From NCBI GenBank assembly GCA_028818995.1, contig JAPPMR010000244.1, positions 1 through 6,031 of the forward strand: a stretch of DNA of 6,031 nt. The letters are read 5' to 3'. Shown here one piece after another: positions 1 to 5,703 of the stretch. Each line of letters starts with the position of its first letter. Position 1 is the stretch's first letter. Source of the DNA: Candidatus Poribacteria bacterium (GTDB lineage Bacteria; Poribacteria; WGA-4E; WGA-3G). The notes beneath the pieces were generated by a model, which did no database searches, had not been told where the DNA came from, and saw nothing but the letters and a program-made list of their open reading frames with translations. The position numbers were made by a program, and so were the translations under genes.

Positions 1-231
1 CCCCAAAAGCGCACACCACGCTGAACCCTCGCCATCAACGACGAGAACGCGCCCTTCGCCCGGTGTTTCGAGTATCTCGCGCACCAGCACATTGTCTTCG
101 CAAACTTTGACCGTGGCAATTGGACCGCAAAATGCCATCACACCGCCATAGTCATTGAATATCGGCTCGGCAACTTGCAGTGCCGGATCAGTTTCGTGTT
201 CATCACACAAATCAGTGGTTTTGAAAGCCAT
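1..231 (-). CDS. rraA: RraA-family protein, N-terminal half (runs off the left edge)
   Basis: Reading leftward from the ATG at 231-229 gives 77 open codons to the window edge, so the C-terminal half is missing (family members are usually about 160 residues). The opening matches RraA: TTDLCDEH near residues 5-12, EPIFNDYGG at 22-30, [15 protein letters not shown] at 40-54 and [13 protein letters not shown] at 58-70. In Escherichia coli RraA is a cytoplasmic trimer that binds RNase E and inhibits it. Many relatives are instead divalent-metal 4-hydroxy-4-methyl-2-oxoglutarate/oxaloacetate aldolases. The part that would help tell these apart lies off-window, so family is confident but activity is not. 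The start is supported by a GAGGTG Shine-Dalgarno sequence four bases before the ATG, and a good promoter lies about 50 bases upstream. The gene diverges from the accessory operon to its right and probably marks the conserved flank. Confidence 0.9.
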   Translation of the reverse strand, partial: MAFKTTDLCDEHETDPALQVAEPIFNDYGGVMAFCGPIATVKVCEDNVLVREILETPGEGRVLVVDGEGSAWCALLG

Positions 232-283
232 TAATCACCTCGTAAATATCTTTAAACATTGAATCTGCATTTTTACAACCCCT

Positions 284-312
284 ATAATTGCGCCTCAAAA
301 GCGACTTGTCAA
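284..312 (-). promoter_or_regulatory. sigma70-type promoter for the rraA-family gene
   Basis: On the minus strand a perfect TTGACA (-35, positions 312-307) is followed after exactly 17 bases by AATTAT (-10, positions 289-284, 4 of 6 matches to TATAAT). It would give a leader of roughly 45 bases before the ATG at 231. Spacing, orientation and the perfect -35 box make this convincing, although the start site is predicted only. Confidence 0.6.
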
Positions 313-362
313 AGAAAAAAGCCATGTAACAAATTGCGACAGTCTAATTCTCAAATCCCTAC

Positions 363-391
363 TGGACTTATCAGTTCTATATGGATATATT
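363..391 (+). promoter_or_regulatory. candidate promoter for the three-gene operon
   Basis: TGGACT (363-368, 4 of 6 to TTGACA) is separated by 17 bases from TATATT (386-391, 5 of 6 to TATAAT). It lies in an AT-rich stretch about 65 bases upstream of the first gene of the cassette. It is the best plus-strand candidate I see in the 225-base divergent intergenic region, but AT-rich DNA yields such matches by chance. Confidence 0.4.
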
Positions 392-456
392 TTTACACAG
401 GCTACGATGAGATACGCTGAATTTAATCCTAAGACAATTTTTCACGACTCGCCCTC

Positions 457-828
457 ATGCCCCTGAAGCGGCCAGCACCTAATAATCCACCATCCAGCTA
501 TCGAATTGACCGAAATGAAGCAGTATTCTTTCGGCGAGTCAGCAAAGCAGAGCTTGAAAGTGTAAGAGCATCTCATCGTCTTGAACCAATGGAAGGCATG
601 ACCGATGGCAAGCACCTCACCACCACGTCAGAACTGGCACTAAAATGGGGACAGCGGATAGTCAACGAAGGGTGGGAAAATGAGATAGGTTTTGTCTTAG
701 AAGTACGCTTGTCTGCAATCATTGCAGAAGAAATAGACTTTGTAGGTGAAATTGATGGCATTGGAGCCTGCTATTTTGCTAGTTTTGACCAATTAGAAAG
801 CGCGAAAACATCTGAGGTGAATCTATGA
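457..828 (+). CDS. small protein resembling ADP-ribosyltransferase-like toxin domains
   Basis: This 123-residue cytoplasmic protein has no signal peptide or membrane segment. What is visible: FFRRVSKAEL at residues 24-33, KHLTTTSELALKWG at 52-65, a beta strand FVLEVRL at 79-85, and IDGIGACYFASFDQL at 99-113. The order (arginine on a first strand, a short helix, a K-x-(F/L)-T-T segment, then A-xx-WG) recalls small ADP-ribosyltransferase-like domains found in polymorphic and phage-associated toxins. I infer a possible NAD-using fold from this pattern alone; activity is not shown. The ATG at 457 is the only start after an in-frame stop at 430-432. It has no clear Shine-Dalgarno, so expression may be weak or the leader special. 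The stop overlaps the next start as ATGA, indicating translational coupling. It could also be a non-toxic protein of unknown role. Confidence 0.8.
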   Translation: MPLKRPAPNNPPSSYRIDRNEAVFFRRVSKAELESVRASHRLEPMEGMTDGKHLTTTSELALKWGQRIVNEGWENEIGFVLEVRLSAIIAEEIDFVGEIDGIGACYFASFDQLESAKTSEVNL

Positions 829-1193
829 AACAAGAGCTCGTTGCGAAGATACGTTTTTCTCCAGAACTACAAGACATCTGGCCGAAGACGGTTCTAACTG
901 CTGAGGCACATCTGAACGATAGCAATGAAGGCGCGGTCCCCTGGTCAATGCGTGCGGAGCTCTGGAACTCACCGAATGAGGATGGGATAGCCTGGGCATG
1001 GATTTCATTCCTGTCTCCCAAAGCTCCCTTTGCGGAACTTCCTCCTCTCAAGCCGTTCAAGCTCACACGCGGAAGCACTGTTGTTGCTCATTGTACTATC
1101 TGTACTGACTTTGTCCAATCTCAGAGTGAAATGCAGCAGACAGAGAATGACTTCGTAAACAACCCTCATAACTCTATACGTAAAGCCGCTTGA
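825..1193 (+). CDS. small EF-Tu C-terminal-domain-like beta-barrel protein
   Basis: This 122-residue protein has no signal peptide or membrane segment. Residues about 22-92 follow the layout of the third domain of EF-Tu and of small stand-alone proteins with that fold: an opening strand with an acidic-glycine turn (NEG, 34-36), a central strand ISFLSP at 60-65, a leucine/proline turn, and FKLTRGSTVVAHCTI at 78-92. The last segment corresponds to the F-x-I-R-E-G-G-R-T-V-G-x-G-V strand of EF-Tu. There is no GTPase domain, so it cannot act as an elongation factor. Residues 93-122 are polar and probably flexible. The start is firm: GAGGTGA at 814-820 sits four bases before the ATG, which overlaps the previous stop. 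Role unknown; a partner or protective factor for gene 1 is conceivable but only inferred from the overlap. Confidence 0.8.
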   Translation: MKQELVAKIRFSPELQDIWPKTVLTAEAHLNDSNEGAVPWSMRAELWNSPNEDGIAWAWISFLSPKAPFAELPPLKPFKLTRGSTVVAHCTICTDFVQSQSEMQQTENDFVNNPHNSIRKAA

Positions 1194-1194
1194 T

Positions 1195-1926
1195 ATGTAT
1201 TTGACCGTTCACAGAGTAGTTTCGCGCCAAGCTGAGCGTGGAATCAATGGTGCCCTCTATAAACACGGTACAGATCGACGAGATCCGGTCTGGAATCCTC
1301 CAGACCTTGAGGGTATTACATCGAGAAACCTCGGAACTCAGATAATGTATCGTGCAGATATTAAACCAGGTGGAAACGCAGTAGAATGCTTTCTTGATAT
1401 TGTATTTCCCGATGATTTTTCTGAGCTTGAACTTGAAAAAGTTCTTTCGGAATTCCGCAAATCTATTCACTCTGCCCGGACAACACTAACATTTGGTTCG
1501 GTCACGATAGATTTCGCTGTGAACCTTGGTGAGAGTAATCACATACACGAAAATTTCGACCAACTCTATAACGCGGCTATCGAGCTATTTCGCAATCGCA
1601 ATCTTCAAAACATTCTACCCCCTCTTGTGATTATTGAAACACAGGATGAGGAATATCGATATTTTGAACTCAACTCAGAAAGCAAAAGACGATTGCGAAC
1701 AGAATTTGGTTCAAATGTAAGCACTGACTGTGTTAAATTACCGCACTCTGTCACTTCTGATTTTAAAGAACTCTACGGAGAGTTATACCCTTTCGTATCC
1801 GAGTGGATCACCGACAAGCCGAGAGCGGACTTGTCCGGGCTCGGTGGCATAAGAGTATTGCACAACGGGCAATCGGTATGGGAGTGGATTCCTTATAATT
1901 TACCTCGTAGTGCATCAACACAATGA
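1195..1926 (+). CDS. unrecognised cytoplasmic protein, third gene of the operon
   Basis: This 243-residue protein belongs to no family I recognise. It begins one base after the preceding stop (TGA-T-ATG) with no good Shine-Dalgarno of its own, so it is probably translated by coupling. It lacks a signal peptide and membrane segments. Visible segments are a basic N-terminus, a strand-rich region with VECFLDIVFPDD near residues 63-74, an acidic helix ELELEKVLSEF near 77-87, a strand LPPLVIIETQDEEYRYFEL near 141-159, and a C-terminal GLGGIRVLHNGQSVWEWIP near 216-234. A later in-frame ATG at 1345 (MYRADIK) could be an alternative start but would cut away a well-formed N-terminus. A hairpin terminator follows within 40 bases, so it is likely the last gene of the transcript. 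The open frame and packing make it a real gene; function is unknown. Confidence 0.8.
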   Translation: MYLTVHRVVSRQAERGINGALYKHGTDRRDPVWNPPDLEGITSRNLGTQIMYRADIKPGGNAVECFLDIVFPDDFSELELEKVLSEFRKSIHSARTTLTFGSVTIDFAVNLGESNHIHENFDQLYNAAIELFRNRNLQNILPPLVIIETQDEEYRYFELNSESKRRLRTEFGSNVSTDCVKLPHSVTSDFKELYGELYPFVSEWITDKPRADLSGLGGIRVLHNGQSVWEWIPYNLPRSASTQ

Positions 1927-1928
1927 GA

Positions 1929-1958
1929 TTGACAATTTGTGGCTATTCATGGCATAAG
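1929..1958 (+). promoter_or_regulatory. candidate promoter overlapping the upstream terminator
   Basis: A perfect TTGACA (1929-1934) is followed after 18 bases by CATAAG (1953-1958, 4 of 6 to TATAAT). It would fire towards the antitoxin gene at 2023, with a predicted start near 1965, inside the left arm of the terminator hairpin. Such a transcript would lack part of that arm and could escape termination. The -10 box is weak and lies in the repeated sequence, so this is tentative. Confidence 0.3.
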
Positions 1959-1961
1959 TAA

Positions 1962-2002
1962 AAATCCCCGTCATAATCACATCTGACGAGGATTTATTTT
2001 TT
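1962..2002. terminator. hairpin terminator, probably bidirectional
   Basis: The arms are 1962-1973 (AAATCCCCGTCA) and 1984-1995 (TGACGAGGATTT), pairing at 11 of 12 positions around a 10-base loop. They are followed by ATTTTTT on the plus strand and preceded by an A-run that becomes a T-run on the minus strand. It lies 36 bases after the third gene's stop and would end that transcript. The only mismatch, C1968/A1989, becomes a G-U wobble in minus-strand RNA, suggesting the hairpin originally served the minus-strand gene whose remnant lies at 2009-2041. Confidence 0.8.
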
Positions 2003-2008
2003 GAGGGG

Positions 2009-2041
2009 TTAAATCCATCCAAATGCTACGCCTAACGCTTC
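2009..2041 (-). pseudogene. 3'-end remnant of a homologue of the 43-codon gene at 5671-5802
   Basis: Read on the minus strand, this stretch ends in ...E-A-LGVAFGWI-stop, against ...E-T-LGVALEWV-stop in the gene at 5671-5802. The aligned codons differ as TTA/CTG, GGC/GGT and GTA/GTG, all synonymous, plus F/L, G/E and I/V. The GAA (Glu), GCA (Ala), TGG (Trp) and TAA codons are identical. Upstream of these codons the similarity is lost. The silent changes imply that both copies were once translated. The stretch overlaps the start of the plus-strand antitoxin gene. Confidence 0.6.
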
Positions 2042-2226
2042 GGGAAATTCAAGAGGCATCAGTCGAAGAGCGTCTCCATTTGATTGAGCTTCTTCTCCAG
2101 TCTCTGAAGAAAGACATAGAAACAACCTCGCCTGCACCAAAAAAAAATTTCACCATGCGTAAATTCAGTCTGGGTGAAGAGGTCCATGCAGATCGCGATC
2201 AACTGTATAATGAACGAACAAACTGA
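2023..2226 (+). CDS. VapB-type antitoxin-like protein (orphaned by loss of its PIN toxin)
   Basis: This 67-residue protein has the layout of small antitoxins encoded just before PIN-domain toxins. It has a charged helical N-terminus, LTLREIQEASVEERLHLIEL from residue 4 followed by LLQSLK to residue 29. A proline-rich linker comes next, then the toxin-wrapping tail FSLGEEVHADRDQLYNER at 48-65. In intact systems the antitoxin binds and blocks the VapC ribonuclease and represses its own operon. Here the toxin frame beginning at 2223 is cut to 22 codons, so the antitoxin has no visible partner. The ATG at 2023 is the plausible start given where the motif begins, although the nearest purine run (GAGGGG, 2003-2008) is about 14 bases away. 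The start codon lies inside the remnant of an older minus-strand gene, so the 5' end may be a recombination product. Confidence 0.75.
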   Translation: MLRLTLREIQEASVEERLHLIELLLQSLKKDIETTSPAPKKNFTMRKFSLGEEVHADRDQLYNERTN

Positions 2227-2291
2227 TTACGTTTGCCATTGACACTAACCTGCTTGTCTATGCACATAACACAGACTCGGAAATGGTTTGA
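2223..2291 (+). pseudogene. truncated VapC/PIN-domain toxin, N-terminal stump
   Basis: Overlapping the antitoxin's stop, a second frame reads ITFAIDTNLLVYAHNTDSE and then MV-stop. This is the classical PIN-domain opening, hydrophobic strand plus D-T-N, where the aspartate is the first metal-binding residue. A full toxin is about 130-150 residues; only 22 codons remain, without the later acidic residues, so no ribonuclease can be made. The expected ATG is CTG at 2223-2225, so even initiation would be poor. Similarity ends near 2284 and the next gene's ATG follows five bases after the stop, so a deletion or junction lies between 2280 and 2297. Confidence 0.75.
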
Positions 2292-2296
2292 ATATC

Positions 2297-2756
2297 ATGA
2301 CTTATTTTGCTCAACGGACATGCACCGTAATTGACATGCACCGTAATTAAAGAAGACAATTCTGAGGATCAATCACAGGAGACCTCCGAGCCCCTGACTA
2401 ATTTCGCAGACAAAAGTGCCTATGTGCTGATTGGCGAACCCGGGGCTGGCAAAACTACGGCATTCAAGTGCGTAGCTGATTCCCATAATGGAATTTACAT
2501 TACCGCGCGTAACTTTCTCGCTTTACCCTCGAAGCCGGAATGGCAAGACACAACCCTCTATATTGATGGACTGGACGAAACACGGGCCGGATTGACCGAT
2601 GGACGTACTCCTTTAGATCAAATTCGCCTCAAGCTCCATCAATTGGGATGTCCGAAGTTTCGGTTGTCTTGCCGATGGGCGGATTGGTTTGGATCAAATG
2701 ACAGAAAACATCTGAAAGATGTATCGAGCATTTCGACGCCTACCAGGAATCGGTAA
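2297..2756 (+). pseudogene. STAND/NACHT-type NTPase, N-terminal part, disrupted at both ends
   Basis: This is the front of a large STAND-type P-loop ATPase. In this class nucleotide binding switches a sensor and effector, often in anti-phage defence. The frame opening at TTG 2331 gives 141 residues with Walker A GEPGAGKTT at 35-43, Walker B TLYIDGLDET at 75-84, and a sensor-like FRLSCRWADW at 110-119. The original start was probably the ATG at 2297, reading MTYFAQRTCTVI. The 16-bp tandem duplication at 2317-2348 throws that frame to a stop at 2348-2350 after 17 codons. Removing one copy joins MTYFAQRTCTVI directly to KEDNSEDQ. The TTG at 2331 is created by the duplication and has no Shine-Dalgarno. 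Family similarity ends about residue 133, followed by ISTPTRNR and a stop at 2754-2756; the rest of the ATPase module is missing. NTPase identity is confident, the exact family less so. Confidence 0.8.
2317..2348 (+). repeat. perfect 16-bp tandem duplication
   Basis: GACATGCACCGTAATT occurs at 2317-2332 and again, immediately adjacent, at 2333-2348. Sixteen is not a multiple of three, so the extra copy shifts the frame of the NTPase gene just after its 5' end. Collapsing the two copies restores one open frame from ATG 2297 through Walker A and Walker B. Confidence 0.95.
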
Positions 2757-5580
2757 AATTGTGGTTCCCGAACTGGAAGAAACCTTTCGAGAGATTTTGT
2801 CAGACACTAATAGAGAGCATACACACCAACCTTACGTGATGACACTTCTTGGAATGTTGGCAGACGGAGAAGTTTTGCCGGGGCTTTCCGATCTCATACA
2901 GCAAATCATTCGAGACGACACATGGAACCAGGGCGTCAGATGTACCGCGCTTGATGTATTGATCAAGCAAAATGAGCAAGATCATCTTGACGCAAGTATT
3001 TTGGAGAAAATCCTGGAAGACATTGAGTCTGAATTGATATTTGATCCACAGGACGAATTGCTGGGTATCGTCCTGAAAGCACTCTATCCAAATACGCTTT
3101 CGGTAGCGCAAGTTTTAAAATTTCTGAGAAGACCGAAAAATACATCCAGTATAGGTGAGTATTCCGAATTTTGGACCTCCCATATAGTAAAAAATTCAAG
3201 TAGGGACCAGCTTATTCAATTTTTGGATGCGATCATCGAAAGAATTGATGACTACAAATCATTCTTCGCAGGTGAAATAGGCGTAAACACCCTTTTGGGC
3301 CAATTTCCGACCATCTTGCTATCTCATTTTTTGGAGATGTCACCAGCAGAAAATGTTCCCGTAAAACGTCTTTTCAACTGGCTTCTGGTTGTGTCGGATC
3401 CGGAACTGGATGTCCCGGAATCGCAGCGTGTCATAGTTCGGTTCAGGTTGGAATGGAAACAAGAAGTACTGAAAAGGCTTATTGCTCACGGTGTAAACAC
3501 CTGTTCGGAGTCGGAGAATTTTTGGGAGTGTATCCATTTGGTCGAGCGTAGTCTGTTCGGAGCACGACGCCCGTGGGATTTCGCGACATGGTGTCTTGAT
3601 CAGGCATTGATCGCAACTGACAAGAATGCTGCTCACTACTATATAGACCAGGTTGCAGAACGCGTGTTTAGTGGTCAGGACGCGTCAGGATTGACAAGCG
3701 AGACCGTCCGGGAACGTATTTCCGGAAATACTGATCTTCTGACCTTTTTCGATCAAAAGATCAACGATTTGGAAAGTCCGGCTCCACAAGCAACCGATGA
3801 ACAAAGTCCTGAGGCCACTGAGGACACGCAAGACCAGCGTGAGTGGCAACAGAAAATAGAGCTGCAAGAATCAGAGATACGCGAGAATCGCGGTGCCCCC
3901 TCCTTGCTTCATGAAGCCGCAATGGCGTATCTGGGAAGTGCCGAGAACGTTAATGGTAACACGCCCGATGAACGCCTTCGTAATTTAATCGGAAGTCAGG
4001 AGAGATTAATCTCTGTTGTGCTCGAAGGCATTCGGGAATCAATCAAACGTAACGATCTTCCTGATTGTTCCGAAATTTTAAATTTGTGGAATAGCAACCG
4101 CACGCATTTCCTGGCACTCCCATCCCTGGCTGGCCTATCTGAAATCGAACAAACTGGACAATTTGACGTAACCCAATTCAGCGAAAATCAGATGCGCCTG
4201 GCAGTCACCATTTTCTACACTCTTCCCCATAACTATCCTTACCCAGATCGTGCAGCACGTACCAGGTTGTACCGGCCCCAGTGGTTCAAATCTATTCTGT
4301 CCCATCATGCGGAGTTGGTCGCAGATGTCTTTGTACAATGCGTACAGTCAAAACTGCAAAATGGGAAACAGTTTGTTCCCGAACTGTATGAATTGGCAAC
4401 TTCGGACGATCACAAGGAGATAGCTCGGCTCGTTGCACTGCCTCTTTTGGAAAATTTTTCGGCGGTACCAACAGATGCGCGGCTATATGCGCTTGTCTGG
4501 TTGCTGAAAGCGACGTTGCTGAATTGCGAGTGGTCGCAGCTAATTGAGATAATTGAAAGGAAACTCTCAGGCAGAGACGAGGACGCGATGGAGAGAGTTT
4601 ATTTAACAGCTGGATTTATTATCGCACCGGAGAAGTATCGTGAAGAATTGAAAGCGCATGTGAGCAGAGAGAAGCAGCGACACCGAGCATTGCTGGCATT
4701 TATGGATGATAGAAGATTTCCGTCTGCTTTGAGGCAGAAATTTAACGCGAGGGATCTTGAATTATTGATTGATCTAATGGCCGCTGCCGGTAAAGATAAC
4801 GGTCTGACAGAGGACGTATATTGGATTATTTCGAATTTAATTGAGGAATTATCATCTGTTTCATCGCCTGAGGCTACAAAGAGCCTTGAGGCACTGTCAT
4901 CGAAAGCCAATTTAGCTCTATGGCATCCGACCATTGTTGACAGTATATACCGTCAGACCAGTAAACGCCGAGAAGCTGAATTCCGGCACTGCAATGTCCA
5001 AGAGGTGGGCGAAGTGCTGGAAAATCGTAGTCCTGCGAACGTGGCCGATCTTACCGCGCTTATGGTCAGTGTTATTGAAGAGCTTTCAAGGCAAATCCGA
5101 GACGGAAATACATCCGATTGGCGACAGTACTGGAACGTGGATTCTCATAACCGCCCCACAACTCCTAAACCGGAGAATGCCTGCCGCGATACATTCCTGT
5201 CCGATTTACGCCGTTGTGTCAAGCAGTTCGATATCGATGCACCACCCGAGGGTGGGTACGCTGACGACAATAAGGCGGATATTCGCGTTAGCTTCAAAAA
5301 CTTTAATGTCCCAGTTGAAACAAAAAAAAGCGGCCATCGGGACCTGTGGACGGCTATCAGGAATCAGTTAATCGCTAAGTATGCGCGGGATCCCGAAGCC
5401 GAAGGTTATGGAATCTATTTAGTATTTTGGTTTGGAGATATCGAAGAATGTCGGCCTACACCAGGACCGAACTTAACACCACAGAACGCAGCGGAGCTCA
5501 AGTCTGGCCTCTTAGACACACTTACCGAAGGAGAAAGACGCAAGATTTCCGTTTGCGTGATTGATGTTTCGAAGCCGTAA
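2719..5580 (+). pseudogene. C-terminal 953 codons of the NTPase: helical region plus PD-(D/E)XK-like nuclease
   Basis: This long open frame is the downstream part of the same defence-type gene, in a different frame from the ATPase part. Family-like sequence starts near VPELEETFREILSD (residues about 16-29) and continues with GMLADGEVLPGLSDL and RDDTW. The middle is almost wholly helical and HEAT-like, with an acidic, proline-containing linker around residues 350-385. The C-terminal domain, about 818-953, looks like a restriction-type nuclease: an N-terminal helix with NACRDTFLSDLR, then KADIRV with Asp854, then VPVETKKS with Glu867 and Lys869 (the D...ExK motif), then QLIAKYARD and YGIYLVFWFG. 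Such nucleases typically cut DNA when the NTPase is triggered. No ATPase motif lies in this frame. The nominal ATG at 2719 lacks a proper ribosome site and precedes the frameshift junction, so it is probably not a natural start. Absence of any stop over 2.8 kb suggests recent breakage or continued use. Confidence 0.75.
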
Positions 5581-5611
5581 GATTGAGAGAGTTATGTAGG
5601 CAAACTCGTAA

Positions 5612-5703
5612 CATAAGTAGAAATCCCCGCCAGAATCATATCTGACGGGGATTTTATTTTGCAACTATGATTAAACCCATTCCAATGCCACACCCAGAGT
5701 TTC
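5612..5703 (+). repeat. right copy of the diverged direct repeat
   Basis: Partner of 1953-2041 in the same orientation: 5612-5654 matches 1953-1995 at 38 of 43 positions, and 5671-5697 matches 2009-2035 at 20 of 27. Here the minus-strand coding part belongs to an apparently complete small gene, so this copy is the better candidate for the original locus. Confidence 0.75.
5621..5660. terminator. hairpin terminator between convergent genes
   Basis: The arms are 5621-5633 (AAATCCCCGCCAG) and 5642-5654 (CTGACGGGGATTT), pairing at 12 of 13 positions around an 8-base loop and followed by TATTTT. It serves the NTPase transcript from the left (41 bases after its stop) and the small minus-strand gene from the right. 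The single mismatch, C5630/A5645, becomes a G-U wobble in minus-strand RNA, so pairing is complete in that direction. A six-base inverted repeat, TTATGT (5592-5597) with ACATAA (5611-5616), lies just before it. Confidence 0.8.

Larger units (their letters stand above)
1953..2041 (+). repeat. left copy of a diverged direct repeat flanking the antitoxin/NTPase segment
   Basis: Matches 5612-5703 in the same orientation. Over 1953-1995 it agrees at 38 of 43 positions without gaps. After a variable stretch of 13 versus 16 bases, 2009-2035 agrees at 20 of 27 positions, and weaker similarity continues to about 2041. The repeat comprises a hairpin terminator plus the 3' end of a minus-strand coding sequence. 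Confidence 0.75.

Noticed and set aside
779..1078. Minus-strand open frame of 99 codons
   Set aside because: It lies opposite genes 1 and 2, which are coupled and have a good ribosome site; its composition looks like a shadow, with no motif.
1174..1470. Minus-strand open frame of 98 codons
   Set aside because: It is antisense to gene 3, has no recognisable domain, and no promoter or ribosome site is evident.
2317..2348. The two 16-bp copies as an operator or iteron pair
   Set aside because: The copies are exactly adjacent and identical, lie inside coding sequence, and removing one restores the reading frame, so a slippage duplication fits better.
2331..2756. Treating the TTG at 2331 as a genuine start of a complete 141-residue ATPase
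   Set aside because: The TTG arises at the duplication junction directly after an in-frame stop, has no Shine-Dalgarno, and the product stops mid-domain; a broken gene explains it better.
4599..4934. Minus-strand open frame of 111 codons
   Set aside because: It is antisense to the NTPase helical region, serine- and alanine-rich in a way typical of the reverse of a helical coding frame.
5320..5328. Run of A residues in the nuclease motif as a programmed frameshift site
   Set aside because: The zero frame continues as a sensible nuclease domain after the run, and the alternative frames end or lack motifs, so no shift is needed.
4934..5371. Plus-strand open frame of 145 codons
   Set aside because: It overlaps the nuclease region in another frame; the conserved D...ExK signature is in the long frame, so this is a shadow.
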